From Rossellomorea aquimaris TF-12 (GTDB taxonomy: Bacteria > Bacillota > Bacilli > Bacillales > Bacillaceae_B), in the NCBI RefSeq assembly GCF_001648555.1, contig NZ_LQXM01000028.1, forward strand, positions 248,001-312,000: a DNA stretch of 64,000 nucleotides. Reading direction: 5' to 3'. Below are positions 29,019 through 39,332 of the stretch, one piece after another. The position numbers and the translations under genes were made by a program. The notes under the pieces are model-generated. The model was not told the DNA's origin. It saw only the letters and a program-made list of their open reading frames with translations, and ran no database searches. Position 1 is the stretch's first letter; each line of letters starts with the position of its first letter.

Positions 29019-29070
29019 GGTTCGGGTTCGGGTTCGGGTTCGGGTTCGGGTTCGGGTTCGGGTTCGGGTT
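29019..29070. repeat. Hexamer tandem repeat (GGTTCG), about 8.7 copies
   Basis: Fifty-two bases of uninterrupted GGTTCG. It lies in the gene-free stretch between yvlA and uvrA (28918-29360) and immediately precedes the periodic array. It is prone to slippage and encodes nothing credible. Confidence 0.95.
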
Positions 29071-29240
29071 GATAATAAAATAAAGTTGTTGAAAGTAAAT
29101 TCAGTTAGTTGGTTATTTAATGCTAAAGTTAATAATAAAATTGATGTAGTTTTATAAGTTGAAAATAAAATGCTCAATGTTGAAAATAAAGTCTGCGTTC
29201 TCGATAATAAATCCTTGATTGTCGATAATAAAAGCTTCCG
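29071..29240. repeat. About 21-bp periodic array (GATAATAAA type)
   Basis: Units such as GTTGATAATAAAATAAA, AATGTTGAAAATAAAGTCTGC, GTTCTCGATAATAAATCCTTG and ATTGTCGATAATAAAAGC recur about every 19-24 bp; the centre is degenerate. Same design as the other arrays in the window. Confidence 0.65.
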
Positions 29241-29360
29241 CACACGTTCAAAGTGGTGTTTCATTCCTCTATTTATCCCAATAATTCACCATAAAACATT
29301 AGAATATGATTTCAAACGAAAAAAAGTGCATGTATTTTACATAAAAACCGCCTTTTCACA

Positions 29361-29390
29361 TAAAAAAGAGGTGCCAATAAGCACCTCTCT
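29361..29390 (-). terminator. Terminator of uvrBA
   Basis: AGAGGTGC / GCACCTCT around six bases, with TTTTTTA on the minus strand just after the uvrA stop. Confidence 0.92.
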
Positions 29391-29394
29391 ACGA

Positions 29395-32271
29395 TCAATT
29401 AGTCACTTCTTCTTTTTCACGAATCTTTTTCTTCATACGTTCCCGGTCTCGTTCTAGTACTGGCTTTAAGTATTTACCAGTGTATGAGCCTGAGACTTCC
29501 GCAACTTTTTCCGGTGTACCGCTGGCGATAACCATTCCGCCTTTGTCTCCGCCTTCTGGGCCTAGATCGACGATGTAATCGGATGCTTTAATGACATCAA
29601 GATTATGTTCAATGACGAGAACCGTATCCCCATTTTCTACTAATCGCTGTAATACGACAAGGAGACGAGCGATATCATCAACATGAAGTCCCGTGGTCGG
29701 CTCATCTAAAATATAGAGAGAGCGTCCCGTTGAGCGACGATGTAACTCTGAAGCTAATTTTACCCGCTGTGCTTCTCCCCCTGATAAGGTAGTGGCAGGC
29801 TGACCGAGTGTGATATAGCCTAACCCTACATCGTAAATGGTTTGTAGCTTACGTTTTATTTTAGGAATGTTTTCGAAGAATTTTACTGCATCCTCTACTG
29901 TCATTTCTAAAACATCTGCGATATTTTTATCCTTGTATTTCACTTCTAATGTTTCACGGTTGTATCGTTTGCCATGACAGACTTCACAAGGAACATACAC
30001 ATCCGGAAGGAAATGCATTTCAATTTTAATGATTCCGTCTCCACGGCAAGCTTCACATCTTCCACCTTTAACATTAAAGCTGAATCGTCCTTTTTTGTAC
30101 CCACGAACCTTTGCTTCATTGGTTGTGGCAAACACATCACGAATATCGTCAAAAACACCTGTATAGGTTGCCGGATTGGATCTTGGTGTTCGACCGATAG
30201 GAGACTGATCGATATCAATGACCTTATCGAGATAGTCAATACCTTTTACTTCCTTATGCAAGCCTGGTTTTGATTTGGCATTATGGAGCTTTTGAGCAAG
30301 AGACTTATGAAGGATTTCATTAATAAGGGTACTCTTTCCTGAACCTGAGACTCCTGTAACAGCCGTAAACACTCCAAGCGGCAGTTTTACTTTGACATTG
30401 TTTAAGTTATTTTCCTTCGCTCCAATAATTTCGATATATCTTCCGTCAGGCTTTCTTCTCTCCTGTGGAAGAGGAATGAATTTTTTACCTGAGAGATATT
30501 GACCCGTTAACGAGTTGGAATCGTCCATTACTTGTTGAGGGGTACCGGCAGAAACGACCTCACCACCGTGAACTCCTGCTCCAGGACCAATATCTATGAG
30601 ATAATCAGCTGCCAGCATCGTATCCTCGTCATGTTCCACGACAATTAACGTGTTGCCTATTTCACGCATGTTTTTTAAAGTATCAATCAGGCGGTCATTG
30701 TCTCTTTGGTGTAGACCGATGGAGGGTTCATCCAGAATATAAAGAACCCCCGTTAAGCGTGAACCGATTTGAGTTGCTAGCCGGATTCGTTGTGCTTCTC
30801 CTCCAGATAGAGTACCTGCGGCCCTGCTTAAGGTTAAGTATTCAAGTCCTACATTCACTAAGAACCCAAGACGTTCCCGAATCTCCCTTAGTATGAGGTT
30901 TGCAATCTTCATATCTTTCTCTGATAGCTCTAGCTTCAAGAAAAATTGTTCTGCTTCTTCTATTGAAAAGGCCGTCACTTCCCCAATATGGAGAGAATCT
31001 ACTTTAACGGATAAGCTTTCTTGCTTTAAACGATGCCCATGACACGATGGACAATCCTGTTGGGCCATGTATTTTTCCATCTGCTCCCGGATATAGTCTG
31101 AGCTTGTTTCACGATAGCGACGCTCAATATTCGTCATAACTCCTTCAAAACGAAGGTAGTTTTCACGAACCTGGCCAAAGTCATTTTCATAACGGAAATA
31201 AACTTCATCTTTGCCGGACCCGTATAAAATCTTATCAAGCTGATGCTTTGGAATATCCTTTATTGGAATATCCATCGGAATTTCATAATGGTCACAAACA
31301 GCTTTTAATAGGGATGGATAATATTGAGAACTTGTTGGTTCCCAAGGTGCAATGGCGTGTTCATTTAGACTTTTATCCCAGTTTGGAATTACTAGCTCCT
31401 TATCCACTTCCAGTTTGGTACCTAACCCATCACAGCTTGGACATGCGCCGTAAGGACTGTTGAAAGAGAACATTCTTGGCTCTAATTCTGTAATGGAGAA
31501 GCCACAATAAGGACAAGCATGGTGTTCACTGAATAGCAGCTCTTCCTCACCGATGACATCAATAATGACCTGCCCTTCAGCTAATCGCAGGGCGGTTTCA
31601 AGTGAATCGGAAAGACGAGCTGCAACCCCATCCTTCACAACGATACGGTCGATGATGACTTCAATGGAATGTTTTTTGTTCTTTTCTAAGGAGATTTCTT
31701 CGCTTAGATCTTGAACCTCTCCGTTGATTCGAACCCGAACATATCCTTGTTTCTTAATATCTTCAAGAGTCTTAGCGTGTGTCCCTTTACGTCCTGAGAC
31801 AATTGGAGCTAATACTTGTAGCTTTGTTCTTTCAGGGTACTCTACAATACGGTCCACCATTTGTTCGATAGTTTGAGACGAAATTTCAATTCCATGATTG
31901 GGACAGATTGGTTTCCCGACCCTTGCAAACAATAGTCTAAGGTAGTCATAGATTTCTGTTACGGTCCCAACCGTTGATCGAGGGTTTCGACTCGTGGTTT
32001 TCTGGTCAATTGAAATGGCTGGTGATAACCCTTCAATTGCATCCACGTCGGGTTTATCCATTTGTCCTAAAAATTGACGGGCATAGGCAGAAAGAGATTC
32101 TACATATCTTCTTTGTCCTTCAGCGTAGATGGTATCAAAGGCAAGGGATGACTTACCTGAACCTGAGAGTCCTGTTAAAACAACCAGCTGATCTCTTGGA
32201 ATGTTGATATCAATATTTTTTAAATTATGAGCTCTTGCTCCTTGAACGATTATTTGATCTCTCTTTGCCAT
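29395..32271 (-). CDS. uvrA: Excinuclease ABC subunit A (UvrA)
   Basis: DNA damage-sensing ATPase of nucleotide excision repair. It has two ABC modules: Walker [10 protein letters not shown] (about 34-42) and GVSGSGKST (about 640-648), each with a signature LSGGEAQR (residues about 487-494 and 828-835). Zinc-finger cysteines CPYCG...CPSC and CEACRGDG...CEVC are complete. Length 958, normal. It is 5 bp after uvrB and shares its LexA-controlled promoter. Confidence 0.99.
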   Translation of the reverse strand: MAKRDQIIVQGARAHNLKNIDINIPRDQLVVLTGLSGSGKSSLAFDTIYAEGQRRYVESLSAYARQFLGQMDKPDVDAIEGLSPAISIDQKTTSRNPRSTVGTVTEIYDYLRLLFARVGKPICPNHGIEISSQTIEQMVDRIVEYPERTKLQVLAPIVSGRKGTHAKTLEDIKKQGYVRVRINGEVQDLSEEISLEKNKKHSIEVIIDRIVVKDGVAARLSDSLETALRLAEGQVIIDVIGEEELLFSEHHACPYCGFSITELEPRMFSFNSPYGACPSCDGLGTKLEVDKELVIPNWDKSLNEHAIAPWEPTSSQYYPSLLKAVCDHYEIPMDIPIKDIPKHQLDKILYGSGKDEVYFRYENDFGQVRENYLRFEGVMTNIERRYRETSSDYIREQMEKYMAQQDCPSCHGHRLKQESLSVKVDSLHIGEVTAFSIEEAEQFFLKLELSEKDMKIANLILREIRERLGFLVNVGLEYLTLSRAAGTLSGGEAQRIRLATQIGSRLTGVLYILDEPSIGLHQRDNDRLIDTLKNMREIGNTLIVVEHDEDTMLAADYLIDIGPGAGVHGGEVVSAGTPQQVMDDSNSLTGQYLSGKKFIPLPQERRKPDGRYIEIIGAKENNLNNVKVKLPLGVFTAVTGVSGSGKSTLINEILHKSLAQKLHNAKSKPGLHKEVKGIDYLDKVIDIDQSPIGRTPRSNPATYTGVFDDIRDVFATTNEAKVRGYKKGRFSFNVKGGRCEACRGDGIIKIEMHFLPDVYVPCEVCHGKRYNRETLEVKYKDKNIADVLEMTVEDAVKFFENIPKIKRKLQTIYDVGLGYITLGQPATTLSGGEAQRVKLASELHRRSTGRSLYILDEPTTGLHVDDIARLLVVLQRLVENGDTVLVIEHNLDVIKASDYIVDLGPEGGDKGGMVIASGTPEKVAEVSGSYTGKYLKPVLERDRERMKKKIREKEEVTN

Positions 32272-32276
32272 TCAAT

Positions 32277-34259
32277 TCATCCTTCCGCCTTTAGCTCAAG
32301 AATCGTATCACGAAGCTGTGCAGCTCTTTCGAAATCTAATGCTTTGGCTGCTTCCTTCATTTCTACTTCTAAGCTAGCAATAAGTTTTTGTCTCTCCGGT
32401 TTAGACATTTTCGAAACCTTTGTCTGTTCTCCTTCATAAATCCCTTCGTCCTCTGCGACTCTTGTTGCTCTAATCACATCACGAATGTCTTTTTGTATTG
32501 TTGTTGGAGTGATGCCATGCTTTTCATTGTGTTCAATTTGTATCGTTCGACGACGCTGGGTCTCGTCGATGGCTTTTTTCATAGAATCGGTCATTTTATC
32601 AGCGTACATGATTACTTTCCCATTACTATTGCGGGCAGCACGACCAATCGTTTGAATGAGGGAGCGCTCAGAACGCAAGAAGCCCTCTTTATCCGCATCT
32701 AAAATAGTCACTAACGATACTTCAGGAATATCTAATCCTTCACGAAGTAAGTTAATTCCAACTAATACATCGAATTTTCCTAAACGAAGGTCTCGAATGA
32801 TTTCGATACGCTCCAACGTTTTTATTTCTGAGTGTAAATATTGAACTTTGATGCCAATTTCTTTTAAATAGGCTGATAAGTCCTCGGACATTTTTTTTGT
32901 TAAGGTGGTCACAAGAACGCGCTCATTCTTTTCTATGCGTTCATTGATTTCTCCAATAAGATCATCTATTTGACCTTCGATTGGTCGAATTTCAATAACA
33001 GGGTCTAGTAAACCGGTTGGTCGAATAATTTGCTCTACCATCTCAGGACTATGTTCCAGTTCAAAAGGTCCTGGTGTGGCAGATACATATAATAATTGCT
33101 GGGTTTTCTTTTCAAATTCTTCAAATCGTAGCGGGCGATTGTCCAGGGCAGATGGAAGACGGAATCCGTGGTCAACCAGCACCTTTTTACGTGCCTGGTC
33201 TCCGTTAAACATCCCACGAATCTGCGGCAATGTGACATGTGATTCATCTACGACAATTAAGAAGTCATCAGGAAAATAGTCTAAAAGCGTATAAGGCGTG
33301 GAACCAGATGGTCTCAACGTTAAATGACGGGAATAGTTTTCGATTCCCGAACAAAAGCCCATTTCTCTCATCATCTCAAGGTCATATCGAGTACGCTGTT
33401 CTAACCGTTGTGCCTCAAGTAACTTATTTTCCTCCTTCATAATTGCCAGCTGCTCTTCTAATTCTTTTTCAATATTTTTAATCGCCACTTGCAGCTTTTC
33501 TTCTCGGGTTACGAAGTGAGAGGCTGGAAATATGGCGATATGGTCTAAATCGCCTTTTATTTCACCTGTTAAGGCATCTACTTCACGGATTCTGTCTATT
33601 TCGTCTCCAAAAAATTCAACCCGGACACAGTGTTCATCTCTTGATGCAGGGAAAATTTCCACCACATCACCTCGTACACGGAAGGTCCCACGTTTGAAGT
33701 CAATATCATTTCGTTCATATTGGATATCCACAAGCTTGCGGAGTAACTGATTTCGTTCGATTTCCATTCCTACACGTAAAGATAGAACAAGTTCACGGTA
33801 TTCCTCTGGATTACCTAAACCATAAATACATGAAACACTGGCAATGATAATGACATCTCTTCGTTCAAATAGTGAAGAGGTCGCAGAGTGTCGTAATTTA
33901 TCTATTTCATCATTAATGCTTGAATCTTTTTCAATGAATGTATCCGTTTGAGGAACATATGCTTCAGGCTGATAATAGTCATAAAAACTCACAAAATATT
34001 CAACGGCGTTATCAGGGAAAAACTCTTTAAATTCACTGTAAAGCTGTCCAGCCAGAGTTTTATTGTGAGCAATGATTAGGGTCGGTTTTTCCACCTCTTT
34101 AATGACATTTGATACTGTGAATGTCTTTCCTGTACCTGTTGCTCCAAGTAAAGTTTGATGGCGCTTTCCCTCTTGAATACCCTCTACTAATTTTTTTATT
34201 GCTAAGGGCTGATCACCCTCTGGTTTGTATTTAGATTTAAGCTGGAATTGTTCGTTCAC
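32277..34259 (-). CDS. uvrB: Excinuclease ABC subunit B (UvrB)
   Basis: DEAD-box-like helicase that verifies damage and loads UvrC. Walker [10 protein letters not shown] (39-47), the beta-hairpin region [13 protein letters not shown] (about 89-101), DESHVTLPQ (about 336), QTIGRAARN (about 540), and a C-terminal UVR motif ([18 protein letters not shown]) for UvrC contact. Length 660. GTG start after AGGAGG. It is the first gene of uvrBA, with a LexA box about 120 bp upstream. Confidence 0.99.
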   Translation of the reverse strand: MNEQFQLKSKYKPEGDQPLAIKKLVEGIQEGKRHQTLLGATGTGKTFTVSNVIKEVEKPTLIIAHNKTLAGQLYSEFKEFFPDNAVEYFVSFYDYYQPEAYVPQTDTFIEKDSSINDEIDKLRHSATSSLFERRDVIIIASVSCIYGLGNPEEYRELVLSLRVGMEIERNQLLRKLVDIQYERNDIDFKRGTFRVRGDVVEIFPASRDEHCVRVEFFGDEIDRIREVDALTGEIKGDLDHIAIFPASHFVTREEKLQVAIKNIEKELEEQLAIMKEENKLLEAQRLEQRTRYDLEMMREMGFCSGIENYSRHLTLRPSGSTPYTLLDYFPDDFLIVVDESHVTLPQIRGMFNGDQARKKVLVDHGFRLPSALDNRPLRFEEFEKKTQQLLYVSATPGPFELEHSPEMVEQIIRPTGLLDPVIEIRPIEGQIDDLIGEINERIEKNERVLVTTLTKKMSEDLSAYLKEIGIKVQYLHSEIKTLERIEIIRDLRLGKFDVLVGINLLREGLDIPEVSLVTILDADKEGFLRSERSLIQTIGRAARNSNGKVIMYADKMTDSMKKAIDETQRRRTIQIEHNEKHGITPTTIQKDIRDVIRATRVAEDEGIYEGEQTKVSKMSKPERQKLIASLEVEMKEAAKALDFERAAQLRDTILELKAEG

Positions 34260-34381
34260 CGTGAAACCTCCTATAATAAAGCTTCCGTACCTTGTATTTA
34301 CCTATTTATACACATACTAAACAATGTAAATTCATTTATACACATTCTACCACAAATCACATAAAATTAACCAACAATAAG

Positions 34382-34395
34382 CGAACAAAAGTTCG
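34382..34395. promoter_or_regulatory. LexA (DinR) SOS box of uvrBA
   Basis: CGAAC-AAAA-GTTCG, the perfect Bacillus SOS operator CGAAC-N4-GTTCG, upstream of uvrB. Confidence 0.94.
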
Positions 34396-34405
34396 TTTTT
34401 CAATT

Positions 34406-34419
34406 AGGGACGGACCTCC
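34406..34419. repeat. Single REP arm
   Basis: AGGGACGGACCTCC, a solitary half of the REP family, inside the DnaA-box cluster and next to the LexA box. Confidence 0.7.
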
Positions 34420-34724
34420 AAATGATTTATCTGTGGATAAGTTGGAGTGGAAGGAGGAGAATTGGACTTAAGATGTTTTTCGACAATTTTCAACTATTCA
34501 CAGCTATATGTCGACAAAAAACGGGGAGTTTCTACTAACATTTGTGTATAAACCTGTGTGTAACTATGGAATCCTTGTGGAAAACAGGTTTAATTATTCA
34601 CATTTTACTATTTTCATTGTGAATATAATCAATAAATACGAATTCGCCTTGTGGATAACTGGATTTCCTGACAAGTTATCCACGATATTATTCACTTATA
34701 CACATACAGGAATGCTACAGAGAA

Positions 34725-34764
34725 CAAAAAAACCTAAGTACATGGGTTGTCCACAATACTTAGG
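34725..34764 (-). terminator. Terminator of csbA
   Basis: CCTAAGTA / TACTTAGG with TTTTTTTG on the minus strand. The csbA stop codon lies within the stem, and the loop contains a DnaA-like nonamer. Confidence 0.88.
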
Positions 34765-34990
34765 CACTTCTTTTTGTTTTTTTCATCATTAAATTACTAT
34801 ACCAAAATCCGATGGTTAAGGAAGCTGCATCAGCGATCATCAATAACCATGAGTCCGTATAACCTTTATAAACAGAGGCAGCAATCAAAGCCACTGTTAA
34901 GATTAATCCTACATAATGATTGTAGGTTACTCTAGTAAAAAGGATGACAAGCAACCCTGGCAGTAAAATAGCTAACATTATTTTGGACAC
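34760..34990 (-). CDS. csbA: Small membrane protein CsbA
   Basis: A 76-residue protein with three hydrophobic helices (5-20, 27-45, 52-69) and the family segment LFTRVTYNHYVGLILTVALI. CsbA is SigB-controlled in B. subtilis and lies upstream of uvrB there too. I prefer the GTG at 34990, eight bases after GAGGAG; the TTG 6 bases earlier overlaps it. No good SigB promoter is visible here. Confidence 0.88.
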   Translation of the reverse strand: MSKIMLAILLPGLLVILFTRVTYNHYVGLILTVALIAASVYKGYTDSWLLMIADAASLTIGFWYSNLMMKKTKRSA

Positions 34991-35056
34991 GTTCAACTCT
35001 CCTCAAATAAGGGAATACACATATTTTACCGAAGATTCCTCTCTGTGGAAAGACAT

Positions 35057-35695
35057 TTATTCCTCTTCGTCAATAAGTCTTTGAGTTCTTTCCTTTAGCT
35101 CACTGTGAGGAAGGAACTTTTCAGAAAGCATGTCTGGAAGAATAAATTCTAAGAAGTATTGAACACAATCCATATCCTTAAATTTCACAATTGTTGAAAG
35201 AGCACCTTGATAAATTTCAATAAAAAGAGGCTCAGGATTCCCCTTTTGAATTTCCCCAAAGGATTCGTATAGGAGATCGATTTTATCTGCCACAGACAAT
35301 ATCCTGCCTTCTAACGTGTCATCCTTTCCTTCTTTAAAGCGGCCTCTGTATACCTCTTGAAATTGAGGAGGAAATTCTGTTGTAATAAATTTCTTAACCA
35401 TCTCATCTTCCACCTGACTAAATAACTCCCTTAGCTCAACGGAAGCATATTTGACTGGTGTTTTAATATCCCCCGTAAACAATTCTGCATAATCATGGTT
35501 TAAAGCTTTCTCATATAGGGATCGCCAATCAATCTCTTTTCCATTCTGCTCCTCCACGGTTCCGAGAAACTGAGCAATTTTTGTCACTTTAAAGGAATGA
35601 CTGGCGACATTATGTTCGTGATATTTAAATCGGCCCGGACATCGGTAAAGATTTTCAAGATCGGACAAGCTTTTAAAATAATGATGAATTCCCAT
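35057..35695 (-). CDS. HD-domain phosphohydrolase, YfbR-like
   Basis: A 212-residue HD-domain protein. Metal ligands are visible as His in HNVASHSFKV (about 33), the His-Asp pair in LNHDYAELFTGD (about 67-68) and Asp in SVADKIDLLYE (about 135). This arrangement is like the 5'-deoxynucleotidase YfbR of E. coli, which hydrolyses dNMPs. The start follows GAGAGGAG. It stands alone; the activity is inferred from the family. Confidence 0.8.
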   Translation of the reverse strand: MGIHHYFKSLSDLENLYRCPGRFKYHEHNVASHSFKVTKIAQFLGTVEEQNGKEIDWRSLYEKALNHDYAELFTGDIKTPVKYASVELRELFSQVEDEMVKKFITTEFPPQFQEVYRGRFKEGKDDTLEGRILSVADKIDLLYESFGEIQKGNPEPLFIEIYQGALSTIVKFKDMDCVQYFLEFILPDMLSEKFLPHSELKERTQRLIDEEE

Positions 35696-35799
35696 AAAAA
35701 TCTCCTCTCATAAGAAAATACTTTATTAAAATAGTAGCAATGGAAGAGGCAAGGTGCAAAGAATAGGGATTAAAATGAATCCGTGTTTGTCTAAAAATC

Positions 35800-35905
35800 G
35801 GTAGCTCGCACATACATTGGTAATTTCGCTTGATATAATTTAAATTTCGCAAATATATTTAGGATTTCGCTTGATATATTAATTATTTCGCAAATATATC
35901 TTCAA
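35800..35905. repeat. About 20-bp periodic array (TTTCGC type)
   Basis: Five units: TAGCTCGCACATACATTGGTAA, TTTCGCTTGATATAATTTAAA, TTTCGCAAATATATTTAGGA, TTTCGCTTGATATATTAATTA, TTTCGCAAATATATC. They alternate CTTGATATA and AAATATA after TTTCGC. It is clearly related to 4925-5345, more than 30 kb away. Confidence 0.88.
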
Positions 35906-36657
35906 TTCCTTATTTCACCTAACAAAATATTATTTAATGCATCATGATAACGTGTAGGAATTTGATGGGTGGCTCCTGGAATCATATATACTTTTTTAGG
36001 AAAGCAATTGTTGTAGCATTTCAGCTGGTTATTAATCCAATCAGATTTTTCACCATATACGAGGAGAATGGGGATCGAAAGCTTTTCAACCTCCTCTACC
36101 CCTCTATAATACAAGGATTGCTTGTAATAGTGATACCATATTTCAGGGTTGGTTTTTTTCATATGATGAAGAAGTTCTTCACGATCTGCTTTGTTGGTCG
36201 TGTGGACTTTTGAAATGATGGCTGCCAATCTGTCAGGATGACGTCTTACCATTTTCATACCCATTAAATGCATCACCTTTAATCGAGGATCTGTGACTTC
36301 TGAATAACCTCCAATTAAAATCAAGGTTGATACCCTGTTTTGATAGAGACTTGCAAATTTTTGTGCAATGACTCCACCTGCGGAATAACCAATTAATACA
36401 CATGTGGATAACTCCAAATAATCGATTATCTCTTTCATTTCCTCTACATAGGTATCCACACTTATAAATCTCTCTTCGGATATGGAGTCTCCATGCCCTG
36501 ATAAATCAGGCAGTATCAGACGAAAATGTTTGGCAAGAACATGCTGTTTCTTAAAAGTGACTCGTCCCATTCCTGGGGGATGTATAAATAAAAGAGGGAT
36601 TCCTTCCCCCATATCATCAAACACTAATGTTCTCGATCTGAATAAAAGACTTTTCAT
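35902..36657 (-). CDS. Alpha/beta hydrolase
   Basis: A 251-residue hydrolase with LLFIHPPGMGRVTF (oxyanion loop, 22-35), DLSGHGDS (50-57), the nucleophile elbow LIGYSAGGVIAQ (Ser about 92), acid in VYGEKSDWI (about 206) and catalytic His in IPGATHQIPT (about 233). It resembles the MhpC/BioH-like group; substrate unknown. ATG after AAAGGAG. Downstream of serA with a hairpin between, so probably independently transcribed. Confidence 0.82.
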   Translation of the reverse strand: MKSLLFRSRTLVFDDMGEGIPLLFIHPPGMGRVTFKKQHVLAKHFRLILPDLSGHGDSISEERFISVDTYVEEMKEIIDYLELSTCVLIGYSAGGVIAQKFASLYQNRVSTLILIGGYSEVTDPRLKVMHLMGMKMVRRHPDRLAAIISKVHTTNKADREELLHHMKKTNPEIWYHYYKQSLYYRGVEEVEKLSIPILLVYGEKSDWINNQLKCYNNCFPKKVYMIPGATHQIPTRYHDALNNILLGEIRN

Positions 36658-36667
36658 ATATAAAATG

Positions 36668-36715
36668 CTCCTTTAACTCGAGTATCTATTAGACATTGTT
36701 CTCGGGTTAAAGGAG
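36668..36715 (-). terminator. Hairpin between serA and the hydrolase gene
   Basis: CTCCTTTAACCCGAG / CTCGAGTTAAAGGAG with an 18-base loop. The following T run is weak, so it may only attenuate; the stem also contains the hydrolase ribosome site AAAGGAG and could hide it. Confidence 0.55.
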
Positions 36716-36761
36716 TTTTACTCACTTCTTATGATTTTACTTGGCTAAAAGTATCCACTAT

Positions 36762-37940
36762 TTATATAAGTCGAACGGATACCACTCCGTCAATGGATTT
36801 CAATTTCCTCTTCACATCATTTTGTTCTTCTTCTGGCAATTTTTGATCTGAATCAATCATGGTATATGCCCAGTTGTTCTTACTTCGATTGATCATATCG
36901 GCAATGTTTACGGAATAGCCAGAGAGAACAGTGGCAATCTGGCTCACCATATTGGGAATATTTTGATGCATGACGGTGACCCTCATTTTTCCGCTGTAAG
37001 GCAGCTCAACGTCAGGCAAGTTGACAGCATGCTTGATGTTTCCTGTTTCTAAATAAGTCTTTAGCTGTTTAGTTGCCATCACTGCACAGTTTTCTTCTGA
37101 TTCTACGGTTGAGGCACCGAGGTGAGGAACAGGAATAACGTTTTTCATACTTAGCACATTCTTGTTAGGAAAGTCCGTAACATATTTCCCTACAACCCCT
37201 GCGTCCAAGGCATTCTTCAATGCTTCCTCCTCTACTAATTCTCCCCTTGAAAAATTTAATATCTTCATGCCTTTTTTCATTTTTTGAAATCCTTCTTCGT
37301 TAACGAAACCAGTTGTCTTTTCAGTTAACGGAATATGCAGGGTGACAAAGTCACATTCTGACCACACCTCTTCCAATTGATGAGCACGCTGAACGTCTTG
37401 GGATAATCTCCAAGCAGCATCGACTGAAATAAAGGGATCATACGCAACTACTTCCATTCCCAGGGAAAGAGCATCATTGGCCACGAGAACACCAATGGCT
37501 CCCAGTCCGACAACTCCGAGTTTTTTTCCTTTTATTTCACTTCCTACGAACTCTTTTTTTCTTGCTTCCACTAAACCCGGTACATCCTCGTCCCTGCTCC
37601 CTTTAAGGGTTTCCGTCCATCCCACAGCAGAATAGAGATTGCGTGAGGATGCGATTAGATTTGCCAGCACAAGCTCTTTTACGGCATTCGCATTCGCTCC
37701 TGGTGTATTAAATACAACAATTCCCTGCTCTGTACAGTAATCGATAGGGATATTGTTTACACCAGCACCTGCCCTGGCTACCGCCTTGACTGAAGATGGA
37801 AATTTGAAATCATGAAGATTTTTGGACCGAACCAATAATCCATCAGGATCTCCGTTTCCGTTCAAATGATAATTCAAGTCATCCTCAATAAGTGATAGAC
37901 CACTTTTGCTAATTGCATTGTACGTATTGATGGAAAGCAT
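36762..37940 (-). CDS. serA: D-3-phosphoglycerate dehydrogenase with ACT domain
   Basis: First step of serine synthesis. It has VKAVARAGAGVNNIPID (51-67), the NAD motif VVGLGAIGVLVAND (about 144-157), the catalytic Arg-Glu-His set (FSRGELVEEEAL and PHLGASTVESEENC) and a C-terminal ACT domain (VTVMHQNIPNMVSQIATVLS). At 392 residues it is a shorter form than the 525-residue B. subtilis SerA, lacking the intervening domain. It follows serC by 12 bp. Confidence 0.93.
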   Translation of the reverse strand: MLSINTYNAISKSGLSLIEDDLNYHLNGNGDPDGLLVRSKNLHDFKFPSSVKAVARAGAGVNNIPIDYCTEQGIVVFNTPGANANAVKELVLANLIASSRNLYSAVGWTETLKGSRDEDVPGLVEARKKEFVGSEIKGKKLGVVGLGAIGVLVANDALSLGMEVVAYDPFISVDAAWRLSQDVQRAHQLEEVWSECDFVTLHIPLTEKTTGFVNEEGFQKMKKGMKILNFSRGELVEEEALKNALDAGVVGKYVTDFPNKNVLSMKNVIPVPHLGASTVESEENCAVMATKQLKTYLETGNIKHAVNLPDVELPYSGKMRVTVMHQNIPNMVSQIATVLSGYSVNIADMINRSKNNWAYTMIDSDQKLPEEEQNDVKRKLKSIDGVVSVRLI

Positions 37941-37952
37941 CCTAATCCCCCT

Positions 37953-39014
37953 CTATTTCTGTTTGGATTCAAAGTTTTTCATAAAATGAACCAATGCTTT
38001 TACACCTTCATAAGGCATGGCATTATATAAACTGGCCCGCATTCCTCCAACGGATCTGTGTCCTTTTAAAAATTGAAGACCTTCAGTTTCTGCTTCTTTT
38101 AAAAAGCATTGGTTTAGGTCATCATTATTTGTAGAAAAGGGTATGTTCATAAGAGATCGATATTCAGCTTCAACCCCATTATGAAATAAAGTTGAGTTGT
38201 CGATAAAATCATATAAAAGAGCGGCTTTCTTTTTATTACGGTCCTCCATCCCGTCTACTCCTCCATTCTCTTTCACCCACTCCAGAACAAGCTTCATAAC
38301 GTAGATAGAGAAGGTCGGTGGAGTATTAAAAAGAGAACCATGCTTCGCATACGTTTCATAATTCAGCATGGTTGGACAAGAGGTTGGGGCTTTCCCTATT
38401 AAATCTTTATGAATAATGGCCACCGTAACACCAGATGGACCTAAATTTTTTTGGGCCCCGGCATAAATTAATCCGAACCTAGACACATCGATTTTCTCTG
38501 AAAGAATATGGGAAGACATATCAGCCACTAAAGGTACCCCTCCTGCATCCGGCCATTCAGCGTAACGCGTTCCTTCAATCGTGTTATTGGAAGTGATGTG
38601 TATGTAGCGAGCTTCATTTTGTGAAGTATAGGAAGGTATCGACGTATGATTTCCTAGAATAGTTCGGATTTCCCCTATCTTTCCCGCTTCTTTTACGGCT
38701 TTCTTCGACCAACTGCCGGTGACGATGTAATCAGCTGCTTCACCTGGACCTAAAAGATTAAGTGGAATCATGGAGAACTGCAGAGACGCTCCTCCTTGCA
38801 TAAATAGCACATGATAATCGTCTGGAATAGATAGGAGTTCTCTAAATAATTCTTCTGTTTCTTTTATTATATTTTGAAAGGGCAGAGATCGATGACTTAA
38901 TTCCATAACAGACATGCCTGTATTTTTATAATTCAGCAATTCCTTTTGAACTTTTTTCAATACAGGCTGAGGTAAAACCCCTGGACCTGCTGAAAAGTTG
39001 TACACTTCCTTCAA
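37953..39014 (-). CDS. serC: Phosphoserine aminotransferase
   Basis: PLP enzyme converting 3-phosphohydroxypyruvate to phosphoserine. YNFSAGPGVLP (start), GMSVMELSHRS, LFMQGGASLQFSM, the PLP lysine in YAGAQKNLGPSG (about 192) and GHRSVGGMRASLYNAMP are family blocks. The start is uncertain: TTG at 39014 (MKEVYNFSAGP) is 8 bases after AGGTGG and fits the family N-terminus; GTG at 39026 would add four residues. Operon with serA. Confidence 0.94.
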   Translation of the reverse strand: MKEVYNFSAGPGVLPQPVLKKVQKELLNYKNTGMSVMELSHRSLPFQNIIKETEELFRELLSIPDDYHVLFMQGGASLQFSMIPLNLLGPGEAADYIVTGSWSKKAVKEAGKIGEIRTILGNHTSIPSYTSQNEARYIHITSNNTIEGTRYAEWPDAGGVPLVADMSSHILSEKIDVSRFGLIYAGAQKNLGPSGVTVAIIHKDLIGKAPTSCPTMLNYETYAKHGSLFNTPPTFSIYVMKLVLEWVKENGGVDGMEDRNKKKAALLYDFIDNSTLFHNGVEAEYRSLMNIPFSTNNDDLNQCFLKEAETEGLQFLKGHRSVGGMRASLYNAMPYEGVKALVHFMKNFESKQK

Positions 39015-39052
39015 TATCTTCACCACCTGTTAAAAGTTCAGAATTTTTCAAC

Positions 39053-39081
39053 AGTATAAAGAACACCTGCTTAATAGTCAA
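39053..39081 (-). promoter_or_regulatory. SigA promoter of serCA
   Basis: TTGACT (39076-39081), 17-base spacer, TATACT (39053-39058) on the minus strand, about 40 bp before serC. Confidence 0.82.
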
Positions 39082-39332
39082 TGCAATCTACCTTACAAGA
39101 AAACGTTTACCTATAGTTTTTTTAAACAAATGCATACGTATGGAGGATTTTTTGTTGTTTTAATAAAAGGGGGATTCGTAATTCGCAGGCTCTCTCGAAC
39201 GATTGCTGAAAGTGGAGCGGTTCCTCTAACCATCTGGCACATACTGGTGGACAGAGCTATTAGCAGACCTCGAAAAGATAGTTTCCTAAAAAACAGAATT
39301 CTTCCTCCTTCAAAGGAAATCAACTTAAAAAA

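Larger units (their letters stand above)
34306..34755. promoter_or_regulatory. Dense DnaA-box cluster between csbA and uvrB
   Basis: Seven exact TTATNCACA boxes: plus strand 34306-34314, 34336-34344, 34594-34602, 34696-34704; minus strand 34432-34440, 34543-34551, 34650-34658. At least seven further nonamers differ at one position (for example 34495, 34555, 34576, 34618, 34676, 34688, 34747). The stretch 34420-34720 contains no gene. Clusters of this kind titrate DnaA or form DnaA-controlled promoters in B. subtilis. Confidence 0.8.

Noticed and set aside
28995-29264. 89-aa ORF with an Arg-Thr repeat
   Set aside because: The RTRTRT stretch is only the translation of the GGTTCG tract.
36403-36411. 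DnaA box in the hydrolase gene
   Set aside because: A single TGTGGATAA within coding sequence and away from the cluster.
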